From contig JAFGGP010000041.1 of assembly GCA_016930485.1 (NCBI GenBank), positions 68,005-114,383 of the forward strand: a stretch of 46,379 nucleotides of DNA, written 5' to 3'. Source of the stretch: Candidatus Omnitrophota bacterium. GTDB lineage: Bacteria > Omnitrophota > Gorgyraeia > JAFGGP01. Positions 18,633-27,735 of the stretch are shown piece by piece. Each line of letters starts with the position of its first letter. Within the stretch, counting starts at the first letter, position 1. The notes under the pieces were generated by a model. That model searched no databases. It was not told the origin of the DNA and saw only the letters and a program-made list of their open reading frames with translations. A program made the translations under genes and the position numbers.

Positions 18633-19513
18633 CGTCTTTTCTTCCGATATTTGGTGCGGGATAATCCTATCACGCGGAGGGGATATGGCGCGTTTTTAAC
18701 CTGAAGCAATGCCTTATAACCGAATGGATAACATACCCGCGGCCCGTCAATACAGAGTGCGCCGCGTTCCATCAGTGAGGTAATAGAGAGGCCCTCGCCT
18801 CCCGCTATAATACCCTTTCTGAGGGAGTAACGCTTACGCACAGCATAGAGTTCACGTGCCACAAACTGAATTTTTTTTGATGTAAGCGGCATAACGTGCC
18901 CCCCTGCCGAATGTATTGCCGCTGTAGAACCGCTCCCTGTCGCGACCCAGACCCCGGATCCCTTCTGTTCCTCGACAGGACCCCGCCGTCCCAGCCGTAT
19001 AATATATCGTGAGGTCGCCCCGGGCTCTGGATGACACACCAGGGCATCGTTCAAGGCAAGCTCCCGAAGAGGCCTGCCGTTAATGCTGCACTGTAACCGA
19101 TTCAGCAAAAGGGGTTCGGGCAGCTTCTCGAGAAGCTGCAAAAGAGGTCTGCCTATATCAAAACGGTTCAAACCGGCGAAAAAACCTTCGCTGTAACTTG
19201 GAGAAGAATTGATGCCGAGAATCGGGGTTGTGCCAATACAGTGCGCCACATCCAGAAAAGTGCCGTCCCCCCCAACCGTAACGATGAGCGAATACGCGCT
19301 CGCTTTAACCAGGAAACGTTTAGCTAAAGGAATAAAGGTGCATCTTATACCGGTTTTGTTGAGGAGGGTCTTCAATGTCTTCAGGGTATCCAGATGCGCC
19401 TCTTTTACGCGCATCAATCTCTGTATATTTGCATCGTCTCTGTGGCGCGCATAATTCCTGATAAGACTGTGATATGGTTTATCTTTATATACAATAAGTA
19501 TATTATGAAACAT
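18629..19513 (-). CDS. nadK: NAD(+) kinase
   Basis: LIVTVGGDGTFLDVAH, ATGSGSTAAIHSAGG; start of downstream gene overlaps. Confidence 0.9.
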   Translation of the reverse strand: MFHNILIVYKDKPYHSLIRNYARHRDDANIQRLMRVKEAHLDTLKTLKTLLNKTGIRCTFIPLAKRFLVKASAYSLIVTVGGDGTFLDVAHCIGTTPILGINSSPSYSEGFFAGLNRFDIGRPLLQLLEKLPEPLLLNRLQCSINGRPLRELALNDALVCHPEPGATSRYIIRLGRRGPVEEQKGSGVWVATGSGSTAAIHSAGGHVMPLTSKKIQFVARELYAVRKRYSLRKGIIAGGEGLSITSLMERGALCIDGPRVCYPFGYKALLQVKNAPYPLRVIGLSRTKYRKKRR

Positions 19514-19526
19514 AATATGAGTGGAT

Positions 19527-19570
19527 TAAAAAAAGAGGGCCTTGCCCCGGAACTCGAAAGGTAGGCCCTC
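19527..19570 (-). terminator. Intrinsic terminator downstream of the ferredoxin gene
   Basis: Minus strand GAGGGCCT...AGGCCCTC followed by TTTTTTT. Confidence 0.75.
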
Positions 19571-19596
19571 GTTATGGCTTATGAAATCTTTTTTTA

Positions 19597-19830
19597 TTAT
19601 GCGCCGTCGGATCCAATAGCATCTACCGGACAGTCGTTCTGTGCTTCTTCACATTGTCTCCGCTCTTCCTCATTCTCCGGCTGCTTCATTACATATGCAT
19701 GGCCCTCACTTTCGTTGCGTCCAAGATTGTTTGGCGCAGTCTGACGACATAAATCACAATCAATGCACTGGTCATCAACATAAAACGGGCCCGGTACGTT
19801 ATCGGCCTGCTTCTTTGTCCTATCAGCCAT
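19597..19830 (-). CDS. Small ferredoxin, single 4Fe-4S-type cysteine pattern
   Basis: FYVDDQCIDCDLCRQTAPNN...NDCPVDAIGSDG. Confidence 0.88.
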   Translation of the reverse strand: MADRTKKQADNVPGPFYVDDQCIDCDLCRQTAPNNLGRNESEGHAYVMKQPENEEERRQCEEAQNDCPVDAIGSDGA

Positions 19831-19919
19831 CGCCCCTCCTTTGTTTAACGACTATGACACTGGGCTAAATTATACTAAAAAGCCCTGCACGATGCAAATA
19901 AAATGTTGCCGCTATCCTT

Positions 19920-20999
19920 TCATCGGCCGCTGATTTCGAGCATGCGTCTGAGCGCTGCCGTCGCCCCCACTTTTGTTGCTTCGGGTATCTCAACGACATT
20001 CACCCTTCCTAAATGCTCGAGACAAAAGAGAAGGTCGTGAAGGCTGATTTTGAACATATTAGGGCACATTGAGTAAGAAAGCGGTATAATCTTTTTTTCG
20101 GGAAACCGCGCCGAAAGACGCTTTACCAGATGTATCTCTGTCCCCACGGCAATAACCGTACCCGGGGGCGTCTGTTCTACATATGAGATGATAAAAGAGG
20201 TTGACCCGAATCCGTCGGCAAGCCGGACCACCTCTTCCCGGCATTCGCCATGCACGACAACCCGTGCATCCGGATACTCGGCCTTTATTGTCTGGATATC
20301 CTCGGGACGGAATCGAAAATGGACATGACAGTACCCATTCCAAACAAGCACCCGTGCCCGCTTCAGGTGTTCAACCGTATTACCCCCCAGCGCCTCTGTC
20401 GGTCTCCATACCGCGATCTCTTCGGGTCCTATCCCCAGAGAATGTGCCGTATTCGCACCCAGGTACCGGTCGGGAAAAAAGAAAATTTTCTCACCCTGCG
20501 AAAGGGCCCAGGTAAATATTTTGCCGGCGTTCGATGAGGTACATGCCGATCCCCCGTTTTTGCCGGTAAAGGCCTTGAGCTCGATATCTGAGTTGACATA
20601 CGTTACAGGAATCACCCGCTGACCGGGAATCGCCCTGGCAAGCTGACCCCAGGCATCTTCAATAAGGGACGGATCGCCCATATCGGCCAGCGGGCACCCG
20701 GCAGAGACGTCAGGAAGAATGACTTTCTGGTCCTTACTGACCAGGGCACAGGCACTCTGGGCCATAAACATCACACCGCAGAATACAATAAACCTTCTCT
20801 CCTTCTCGCCAGCGGCATATCGGGCCAGGGCCAACGAATCGCCGACATAGTCGGCAAAATCAACGATGGCCTGCCCCTGATAGTGATGGACCAGAAAAAG
20901 CACCTCTTGTGCGTGTCTTTTCTTGAGCTCGGCAATGCGTCGCACGACCACATCCTCATCCAAACTATAATACTCAGCGTGTGCAGCCGAACAGGTCAT
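19920..20999 (-). CDS. nadA: Quinolinate synthase
   Basis: HHYQGQAIVDFADYVGDSLALARYA, CGVMFMAQSA, YVNSDIELKAFTG, HGECREEVV. Confidence 0.95.
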   Translation of the reverse strand: MTCSAAHAEYYSLDEDVVVRRIAELKKRHAQEVLFLVHHYQGQAIVDFADYVGDSLALARYAAGEKERRFIVFCGVMFMAQSACALVSKDQKVILPDVSAGCPLADMGDPSLIEDAWGQLARAIPGQRVIPVTYVNSDIELKAFTGKNGGSACTSSNAGKIFTWALSQGEKIFFFPDRYLGANTAHSLGIGPEEIAVWRPTEALGGNTVEHLKRARVLVWNGYCHVHFRFRPEDIQTIKAEYPDARVVVHGECREEVVRLADGFGSTSFIISYVEQTPPGTVIAVGTEIHLVKRLSARFPEKKIIPLSYSMCPNMFKISLHDLLFCLEHLGRVNVVEIPEATKVGATAALRRMLEISGR

Positions 21000-21565
21000 G
21001 TTGCGTGTGCCTCATTTTTTATGGCGCTGGAAAATTTCAACTTGAGTCTGCTGAGATTCTTCTGCAGAAAATTCTGGTAATCAATAATCAATTTTCCGTC
21101 TAGATGATCCAATTCGTGCTGGATCACCCGCGCAAACAGATTTTCTGCCTTAAACTCCACGGATTTTCCGTCGCCGCGCTTGCACCTGACCACTACCCTC
21201 TTCGCCCGTTTTACCTCTGTTTCGATATCAGGAACACTGAGACATCCTTCCAGTGCCGTTTCCTCCTCCTGTTTCTCGAGAATAACGGGGTCAAGTAAGA
21301 CAAGCGGTTTTATAGCGGAATCGATCGGACTGAGATCGACAATAACCATGCGGACTGAATAGCCGACCTGCGGGGCCGCCAGACCAATGCCTGAGGCCGC
21401 CTTTACCGTGTCCAGCATATCCGATGCAAGACCAGCCACCCGCCCAAGGTCTTCTCCTATCGGCTCTGCCACCCGATGCAACACTGGACAACCATAGGTA
21501 ACGATCTGTAATTTAGCCATGGCTCTTGTCGTTAAGTAAGTGGTTTGTGCCCCTATGAGAGGCAA
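20996..21565 (-). CDS. def: Peptide deformylase
   Basis: GIGLAAPQVG, EGCLSVPDIE, QHELDHLDGKLIID. Confidence 0.95.
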   Translation of the reverse strand: MPLIGAQTTYLTTRAMAKLQIVTYGCPVLHRVAEPIGEDLGRVAGLASDMLDTVKAASGIGLAAPQVGYSVRMVIVDLSPIDSAIKPLVLLDPVILEKQEEETALEGCLSVPDIETEVKRAKRVVVRCKRGDGKSVEFKAENLFARVIQHELDHLDGKLIIDYQNFLQKNLSRLKLKFSSAIKNEAHAT

Positions 21566-22359
21566 TAGGTCTTGACTGCCTGCCTCTTTTGAAAAAGAAT
21601 GGCCTCGCGATAGCCGGCGGCTAGTGCAAGCTGCCGGCAGGCCTCGAAATCCATACCTACCTCATCCGGGGCATGGGCATCAGAACCAAAGACAATAGAA
21701 ACGTCGTGAGCATGAAAGATCTGCAAGACCGCTGGTGACGGGTATATCTCCTGGGCCTCTTTTCTCAGACCTGAGGAATTGATCTCGATCGCAACTCCTG
21801 TCTGTTTAAGAATCAATGCCAAGCGTCTCCACTCCTCGGCAAGGAATCTCTGGGGTCGATAGCCAAATTTTTTTACAAGGTCGACGTGCCCCAAAAAATC
21901 AAAGAATCCTGTCTTTGCCGCGTCACCCAAAAGCGCGATATACCTGGCGTAGATATCCTCGACATCAAGTGCCTGCCAGTCGCTTTTCGCCTCGTTCTTA
22001 TCAAATGCCCACCCGTCGATAAAATGAATGGAGCCGCAGATAAAATCGAAAGGATACTGATGTATCAGCTCTCTCGTCTTCTCCTCAAAACCCGGGAAAA
22101 AATCAGCCTCTATTCCTAAGGTAACAACGATCTCGGAACGGTACTCACTCCGCGCCGCCATAACCTCGTCAACATACCGTGACAGATCGTCCCGACTCAT
22201 CGTGTAGTCTTTTTCGGCAGTCCCAACAAGCGGCAGATGATCACAAAATCCGACCTCTCTAAGCCCCTTTTCAAGGGCCGCTGTAATATATTCCCGTATC
22301 TGACCGACCGCATGCGGACAAAATCCAGTATGAACATGATAATCTGCCAGTGGTTTCAT
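21553..22359 (-). CDS. PHP-family histidinol-phosphatase-like protein
   Basis: DYHVHTGFCPHAVGQIREYI, GFCDHLPL, GSIHFIDGWAFD, GSDAHAPDEVG. Confidence 0.85.
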   Translation of the reverse strand: MKPLADYHVHTGFCPHAVGQIREYITAALEKGLREVGFCDHLPLVGTAEKDYTMSRDDLSRYVDEVMAARSEYRSEIVVTLGIEADFFPGFEEKTRELIHQYPFDFICGSIHFIDGWAFDKNEAKSDWQALDVEDIYARYIALLGDAAKTGFFDFLGHVDLVKKFGYRPQRFLAEEWRRLALILKQTGVAIEINSSGLRKEAQEIYPSPAVLQIFHAHDVSIVFGSDAHAPDEVGMDFEACRQLALAAGYREAILFQKRQAVKTYCLS

Positions 22360-22362
22360 AAT

Positions 22363-22749
22363 CTACAGAAGCCCGTTCTTCTGCCGATAATTGGTAACCG
22401 CGGCCTGTATCGCCTCTTCTGCCAGAACAGAACAGTGAACCTTGGCGGGTGGTAGTTCAAGCGCCTCTGCAATCTGGGCATTTTTGATTTGAAGCGCCTC
22501 ATCCAGAGAACGGCCTATCAGCCACTCTGTAGCAAGACTTGCGCTCGCAATAGCGCTGCCGCAACCGAACGTTCTAAATTTAACATCCACGATAATACCG
22601 TTGCCGTTGACCTTTATATAAAACTGCATGGTATCCCCGCATACGGGGGATCCGATCGTCGCGCTACCAACGGCAGTATCGGCTGTATCAAGATCCCCCA
22701 CATTCCTGGGGTTCATAAAATGGTCCTTTAACCTCTCTGAATATTCCAC
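22363..22749 (-). CDS. iscU: Fe-S cluster scaffold IscU/NifU-like (ORF track starts at 22905; GTG start at 22749 or 22758 preferred)
   Basis: EYSERLKDHFMNPRNVGDLDTADT...GSPVCGDTMQFYIKV...RTFGCGSAIASAS...KVHCSVLAEEAI. Confidence 0.93.
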   Translation of the reverse strand: MEYSERLKDHFMNPRNVGDLDTADTAVGSATIGSPVCGDTMQFYIKVNGNGIIVDVKFRTFGCGSAIASASLATEWLIGRSLDEALQIKNAQIAEALELPPAKVHCSVLAEEAIQAAVTNYRQKNGLL

Positions 22750-22750
22750 G

Positions 22751-23227
22751 TTACACACCCGCCGTACACGGCCTCTGATAAGGGGTTTCTTTCCCCGTAT
22801 GACAAGAGCCGTCTGAAAGGAGCGCATCCACGGTAACAGTCCCCAAATAGCTGTTGATAACACTGCCGAGCTCTGTCCACACGAACCGTAAACTGCATCG
22901 GCCATCTGCCGAAACAGGAATACACCGCTTTGTCCTCATCGACTCCTCTTCGCAGATTAACTTATACGCACCGCCATCCAGTGCGTCGCATATATCCCTA
23001 ACGGTAAGCTCTGAAGGATGGCGGGCTAGAAGATACCCTCCCTTCGCCCCCCGCACACTACGCACAATGCCGGAGCGTTTGAGGCGGCATAATAACTTTT
23101 CAACGTATTGCCGCGGCAGTTTCTCTGACTGAGCAATATCGCTTGCGGACGCCGGGTCACCCACCTGTAACCGGGCGAGCGCCACTATACAACAAAGTCC
23201 ATATTCCAATTGTGTGGTAACCTTCAT
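22751..23227 (-). CDS. Rrf2-family transcriptional regulator (IscR-like)
   Basis: MKVTTQLEYGLCCIVALARLQ...IAQSEKLPRQYVEKLLCRLKRSGIVRSVRGAKGGYLLAR; start trimmed from 23308. Confidence 0.9.
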   Translation of the reverse strand: MKVTTQLEYGLCCIVALARLQVGDPASASDIAQSEKLPRQYVEKLLCRLKRSGIVRSVRGAKGGYLLARHPSELTVRDICDALDGGAYKLICEEESMRTKRCIPVSADGRCSLRFVWTELGSVINSYLGTVTVDALLSDGSCHTGKETPYQRPCTAGV

Positions 23228-23356
23228 AACCCCTCTTCTATCGCCCCTTAGGGGAGAAGAATACCATACCCGACTATTTTTGTCAAGTTTTGCTGAACCA
23301 GTGTACATAGCTACTGTTTGACATTTGGGTAAGAGATTGCTAGAATTTATCGTCTA

Positions 23357-23434
23357 CGGGGCGTAGCGCAGTTTGGCTAGCGCGCCTGCTTTGGGAGCAG
23401 GAGGTCGACGGTTCGAATCCGTCCGCCCCGACCA
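23357..23434 (+). tRNA. tRNA-Pro(UGG)
   Basis: CGGGGCGTAGCGCAG...CTGCTTTGGGAGCAG...GGTTCGAATCCGTCCGCCCCGACCA; CCA encoded; no element attached. Confidence 0.97.
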
Positions 23435-23581
23435 TAACAAATAAGTCGCAAAGTCACCGGTGACTTTTCAATAACAAATGACAAATTCTCCTTCTACGCT
23501 ATGCTACTTCCGTGTATAGCTTCGAAGGGCAGGCAAAACCCAAATGAAATCCAAATAACCTACAAAAGAGCGCACATGCGT

Positions 23582-23603
23582 CATTCCGGACTCGATCCGG
23601 AAT
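23582..23603. repeat. Common palindromic intergenic repeat type (ATTCCGGActcgaTCCGGAAT)
   Basis: tcattccggactcgatccggaatc; spurious translation RHSGLDPES. Confidence 0.7.
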
Positions 23604-23608
23604 CTATT

Positions 23609-23634
23609 TTTCCCCACATTAAAATGTGGGCTAC
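23609..23634. repeat. TTTCCCCACATTnAAATGTGGnCTAC repeat, copy 1
   Basis: Matches 31763-31788 with few differences; forms CCACATT/AATGTGG hairpin. Confidence 0.7.
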
Positions 23635-23761
23635 ACATTTTTTGTTATTCGAAATTAAAATGATTCGTTTGAAATCTGACATTTGGATTTGGGACTTAAA
23701 GACTGGTAACTTGGTGACATGGTGGCTCATAAAAGGCCCAAAATTGGGCTAGTCAAAACAT

Positions 23762-23835
23762 GCGCCCGTAGCTCATCTGGATAGAGCATCTGCCTTCTAA
23801 GCAGAGGGTAGCAGGTTCGAGTCCTGCCGGGCGCG
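23762..23835 (+). tRNA. tRNA-Arg(UCU)
   Basis: GCGCCCGTAGCTCATCTGGATAGAGCATCTGCCTTCTAAGCAGAGGGTAGCAGGTTCGAGTCCTGCCGGGCGCG. Confidence 0.95.
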
Positions 23836-24112
23836 TTGTAATGCTGCTGCATACTGTGTGGTGTTGGATGAGGTAAGTTCGTTGACAGAGTGGCAATGCA
23901 TGGGCAGAACGAGAAGGAATCGACGCGCGACGAGTAAGGAGCGCGCGCTTGTCGATGGGCGCGAGATGGTGAGCGCCCCACACCTTATTTTTTATTAACG
24001 CCGACCACAGGGAGGATAAGGGCGTAAGTTAGGAATGACCGCCCGTCAGTGGGCGGGTGGCCGACCTGACGTGCAAAGCACGGAAGGCGCCGAGTCCTGC
24101 CGGGCGCGTTGT
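23818..24112 (+). mobile_element. RNA-gene 3'-end element, copy B (host tRNA-Arg UCU); 22 bp direct repeats 23818-23839 and 24091-24112, unit 273 bp
   Basis: CGAGTCCTGCCGGGCGCGTTGT at both ends; interior closely similar to copy A over its first ~150 bp. Confidence 0.68.
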
Positions 24113-24158
24113 TGTGTTCTGTTATTTGTTAGATAAATCTTGTTGTAGATCAAATCGT

Positions 24159-24233
24159 GGTGAGAGTAGCTCAGTTGGTTAGAGCACCTGACTGTGGCTC
24201 AGGGGGTCGCGGGTTCAAATCCCGTCTCTCACC
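24159..24233 (+). tRNA. tRNA-His(GUG)
   Basis: GGTGAGAGTAGCTCAGTTGGTTAGAGCACCTGACTGTGGCTCAGG...GGGTTCAAATCCCGTCTCTCACC with G-1. Confidence 0.95.
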
Positions 24234-24270
24234 CCTGTTTTTAAAAGCAGGTTATTGAGATTGCAGCAAT

Positions 24271-24304
24271 AAAAAAGCTCCGCATATAAAAGCGGAGCTT
24301 TTTT
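24271..24304. terminator. Bidirectional intrinsic terminator
   Basis: AAAAAAGCTCCGC-ATATAAAA-GCGGAGCTTTTTT. Confidence 0.88.
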
Positions 24305-24369
24305 ACGGTATGCCATAAATAAATCTGCTCCTTGGACTAAACCCTGGGGAAGTCTGCAAGCCGATTACA

Positions 24370-25473
24370 TCAGTTATCCCGCGTGCCTGCAATAAAATCC
24401 TCGGTCATCTGATAGGCCTTATCATCGCTGTGCTGCTGAAGCGGGTGTTTCATAAAGTATGCGGAAGGCGAATGCAAAACCCCTCCTATTCCCCGTTCAA
24501 GGGCCAGTTTGCAGCATCTGATAGCATCAATAGCCACCCCCGCCGAATTCGGTGAATCCTCTACCGAAAGACGCAGTTCGAGATTCATTGGAACGTCGCC
24601 GAATAACTTCCCTTCCATCCGAATAAAACATACCTTATTATCTTTCTGCCAAGGCACATAGTCACTCGGACCGATATGAATACTGTCATCCTCTAGTCTC
24701 TCGGAAAGAACCGATTGCACCGCCTCGGTTTTTGATTTTTTCTTTGAGGCAAGACGCTGCCGGTTAAGCATATTCAAAAAATCGGTATTGCCTCCTGTAT
24801 TGAGCTGGTATGTCCGTTCCAGTTTGACGCCCCGCTTTTTAAATAGATTGGCCAGTGTCCGATGGGTAATCGTTGCGCCGAGCTGGGCCTTGATGTCATC
24901 GCCGATAATGGGGATCTTTCTTTCGGCAAACCTCGCGGCCCAGGCAGGATCGCTCGCAATAAAAACGGGTATACAATTAATAAATGCCGCACCCGCCTCA
25001 AGGGCGCACTCGGCATAGAATCGCGTGGCCTCCTCAGAGCCGACAGGGAGATAGTTGAGCATAATCTCGGTCCCTGCCTTTGTAAGGGTCGCAATAATGT
25101 CTTTTTTGCCTCTCTCTTTTTGACGGCTAAGAACAAACGTATGGCTCTCGTCATAATGCTGCATATGTTCCGAAAAACCATCCAGTATTCGACCCATCTG
25201 CACAACCACACCGGTCCTAGGCATGCCGTTACAAAAAATCATGGTATTATTCGGCGCCTGAAAAATGGCCTCGATTACATCCTTGCCCACCTTGCGCTCA
25301 TCAATGTCAAACGCGGCTACCACGTCGATCTGGTGCGGTTCGTAACCACCGATCTCCCGATGCATCAAACCGTTGGCCTCGTGGCCATTTTGTTTTTTGT
25401 AGTATGCAATACCTTGTAGTAGCGAGCTCGCGCAATTGCCGACACCGACGATTGCTATCTTAATATGTTCCAT
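24370..25473 (-). CDS. ino1: Myo-inositol-1-phosphate synthase
   Basis: IKIAIVGVGNCASSLLQGI, AAFDIDERKVGKD, LNYLPVGSEEATRFYAECAL, LNTGGNTDFLNM. Confidence 0.92.
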   Translation of the reverse strand: MEHIKIAIVGVGNCASSLLQGIAYYKKQNGHEANGLMHREIGGYEPHQIDVVAAFDIDERKVGKDVIEAIFQAPNNTMIFCNGMPRTGVVVQMGRILDGFSEHMQHYDESHTFVLSRQKERGKKDIIATLTKAGTEIMLNYLPVGSEEATRFYAECALEAGAAFINCIPVFIASDPAWAARFAERKIPIIGDDIKAQLGATITHRTLANLFKKRGVKLERTYQLNTGGNTDFLNMLNRQRLASKKKSKTEAVQSVLSERLEDDSIHIGPSDYVPWQKDNKVCFIRMEGKLFGDVPMNLELRLSVEDSPNSAGVAIDAIRCCKLALERGIGGVLHSPSAYFMKHPLQQHSDDKAYQMTEDFIAGTRDN

Positions 25474-25627
25474 TGATGCCTATCTCCTTCAATAAACAGT
25501 CGCTGTGCGATGAAAGATTGTAACAGGTAACACTCTTTTTTGCCGTACCCCCCTGCGCATCCATCCTCTATCCGCCTAAGTTTCCTTACTTCAAAAACTT
25601 CAAACATATCATTGAGATGCAGGGTAA

Positions 25628-25972
25628 TTATCGTATCAAGACTAAAAGCATCTGAAAGCGTTCTACTGCCTTAAGCGAATGAGGTTCATTCGCCGGCATT
25701 ATAATCATCTCTCCCGTCCCCAGCATATATGGCTGGTTGGAAATAACAATTTCTGCCCTGCCCTCAAGCAGGTATACCAAGGCATCGAATGGGGCGGTGT
25801 GTTCACTTAATCCCTGTCCTTTATCAAAGGCAAACAGTGTGACCGTCCCGCTCGGCTTATCGATTAAACTCCTGCTGACCACAGCCCCTTTCTGATATTC
25901 CAATATATGATTCAATGAAACGTTAGGCTGTTTTGCTGATGCGGTCGTATAGGGCTCATCCACGTCTGACAT
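25628..25972 (-). CDS. Cupin-domain protein (start trimmed from 26011)
   Basis: LSEHTAPFDALVYLLEGRAEIVISNQPYMLGTGEMIIMPANEPHSLKAVERFQMLLVLIR. Confidence 0.85.
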   Translation of the reverse strand: MSDVDEPYTTASAKQPNVSLNHILEYQKGAVVSRSLIDKPSGTVTLFAFDKGQGLSEHTAPFDALVYLLEGRAEIVISNQPYMLGTGEMIIMPANEPHSLKAVERFQMLLVLIR

Positions 25973-26157
25973 TCTCCCCGTCCCAAAATTAAGAATGATA
26001 TTATAGCACAAAACGGCCTTTTCTCTACTATTTTCTTGCGGAAAGGTTATATTTTGCTATAATAAGATAACCTCTTTAATTAAAAGAAGAAACCTCGCCT
26101 ACTGATTCAAAAGATGGGCTCTGAGAGGCCCCCGGCCAAGAAAAAAGGAAAGTCGTC

Positions 26158-27735
26158 ATGTTAGCTAATAAAACAGGCAAAGTCCTTATCATTACGATTA
26201 TTATCGGCCTTGCCTGCGGCATTCTCTTGTGGTACGGCCTTCAGTGGTTGCTTGCCTCATACGTCAAACCCCGCATCGAAGACCAGATCCAAAAAGTGGT
26301 TAAGCGTACTGTCGTCATCGAAGAAATCGGTTGCCGGCTGGATGCTGGGGTATATATAAAAAATCTGGCCATCTTTGCCAAGGACAATCAAACCGTCGAT
26401 TATATGGTTAATACCATTCGCTGTAAGTTCCCTCCTATAGAGCTCCTTCGTAATAGAATGCTCCGGTTCGACGCCATGCTCAGGAGCGAGCGCGTTTCTT
26501 CCGGCTGGATTATGATAAAGGGTGCATACTCTTTCTCTTCGGGGGCGTTCGAAAGCTCCACATCGATAACGCTCGGGGCTCAACCGATCCTGATAAAAAT
26601 AACAAGTCCCTCCCTGCACAAGCTGAATGCCGTTCATTTCTCGCTTACATCAAAACAGATACTGCTTGCCGGAAGCCTGGACATTTCCGATGAAACCGTT
26701 ACTCTGAAAGATGCGGCACTCACCTTGGGAAAATCCCGGCTTGCGCTTGCCGGTTCTGTCCGCAACATAAAAACAGCGCCGCTCTGCGATCTCTCCTGTA
26801 AAGGGACGATCAACCTTGGCAATGCAAAAGATCTCCTGGTGCAAGAAAGAAACGTACTGCTCACCTGTCCCCTTTCAGGTAATGTAACAACTACCGTCTC
26901 CGCAGAGATGCCTCTCGCTGATCCCTCCAAGCTCGCCGTCCGTTACGTCCTGTCTGCCGAAACGCTCCTGATTCAAAAAATAAACCTGAATCACATCATG
27001 TTAAGCGGTAGCTGGCAAAATTACGGTTCCCGGGATGTCGCTCTTGAGGCAGCTGCATATGGCGGCACCATGCGTCTATTCGGTGAAATCCTCAATGAAA
27101 ATACTCTCTGGAAATACACCACCACTACGCAGGCATCTGAGATCAACCTGGAAAAACTTGCCAAGGATATAGCACCACAAAAGAAAAATATCGCAGGGAC
27201 ATTAAATGCACAGCTGACACTCCAAGGTAGCGGCCTCGACAAAAAAAACGTGCGGGGGCAGGGTTGGTGTGTAATCACCGAAGGTCGACTGGGTGAGTTG
27301 CGGCTTCTGGGGGATGTTGCCGCATTGCTTGATCTGCCCCGTCTGAAAACTATCACATTTGAAGAAGCCCAGACAACCTTTACAATTGCCGAAGAAAAAA
27401 TCAGTACCGACGATCTTGTCCTGAAAAGCCCTCAGGTTGTTCTTAACGGGGCGGGGTCGCTCGGCTTCGATCAAACCCTGCGTTTTGACGTCAGCACCCA
27501 GATGTCGCAGGAAATATACGAGGATGAAACTGCCCCGCAGAAACTGGCGGGATTTCTGATTATGCGGGCGGGGACACTTGCGAGTGATTTCACGGTCACG
27601 GGAACACTCTCAGAACCAAAACTGAAACTGAAACCCGTACCCGTTGATAAGGCTATCGGTCAGATATTTCAGTTCTTTCAAGATATTCGACAAGCAACCT
27701 CCTCGCCTGAACAAGCGCCCGAAACCGGTGACTAA
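26158..27735 (+). CDS. AsmA-like/DUF748-like envelope protein with N-terminal TM anchor
   Basis: N-terminal TM, long beta-rich region, C-terminal LGELRLLGDVAALLDLPRLKTITFEEAQTTFTI... typical of AsmA-like C-termini. Confidence 0.65.
   Translation: MLANKTGKVLIITIIIGLACGILLWYGLQWLLASYVKPRIEDQIQKVVKRTVVIEEIGCRLDAGVYIKNLAIFAKDNQTVDYMVNTIRCKFPPIELLRNRMLRFDAMLRSERVSSGWIMIKGAYSFSSGAFESSTSITLGAQPILIKITSPSLHKLNAVHFSLTSKQILLAGSLDISDETVTLKDAALTLGKSRLALAGSVRNIKTAPLCDLSCKGTINLGNAKDLLVQERNVLLTCPLSGNVTTTVSAEMPLADPSKLAVRYVLSAETLLIQKINLNHIMLSGSWQNYGSRDVALEAAAYGGTMRLFGEILNENTLWKYTTTTQASEINLEKLAKDIAPQKKNIAGTLNAQLTLQGSGLDKKNVRGQGWCVITEGRLGELRLLGDVAALLDLPRLKTITFEEAQTTFTIAEEKISTDDLVLKSPQVVLNGAGSLGFDQTLRFDVSTQMSQEIYEDETAPQKLAGFLIMRAGTLASDFTVTGTLSEPKLKLKPVPVDKAIGQIFQFFQDIRQATSSPEQAPETGD

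Noticed and set aside
23753-23983. 76-aa and 84-aa ORFs over tRNA-Arg(UCU)
   Set aside because: Same artefact on the opposite strand; similarity to the 17354 ORF reflects the DNA repeat, not a protein family.
23818-24112. Simple tandem duplication of tRNA 3' halves
   Set aside because: The interior is shared among three different host genes while the repeats are host-specific, which a local duplication alone does not explain.
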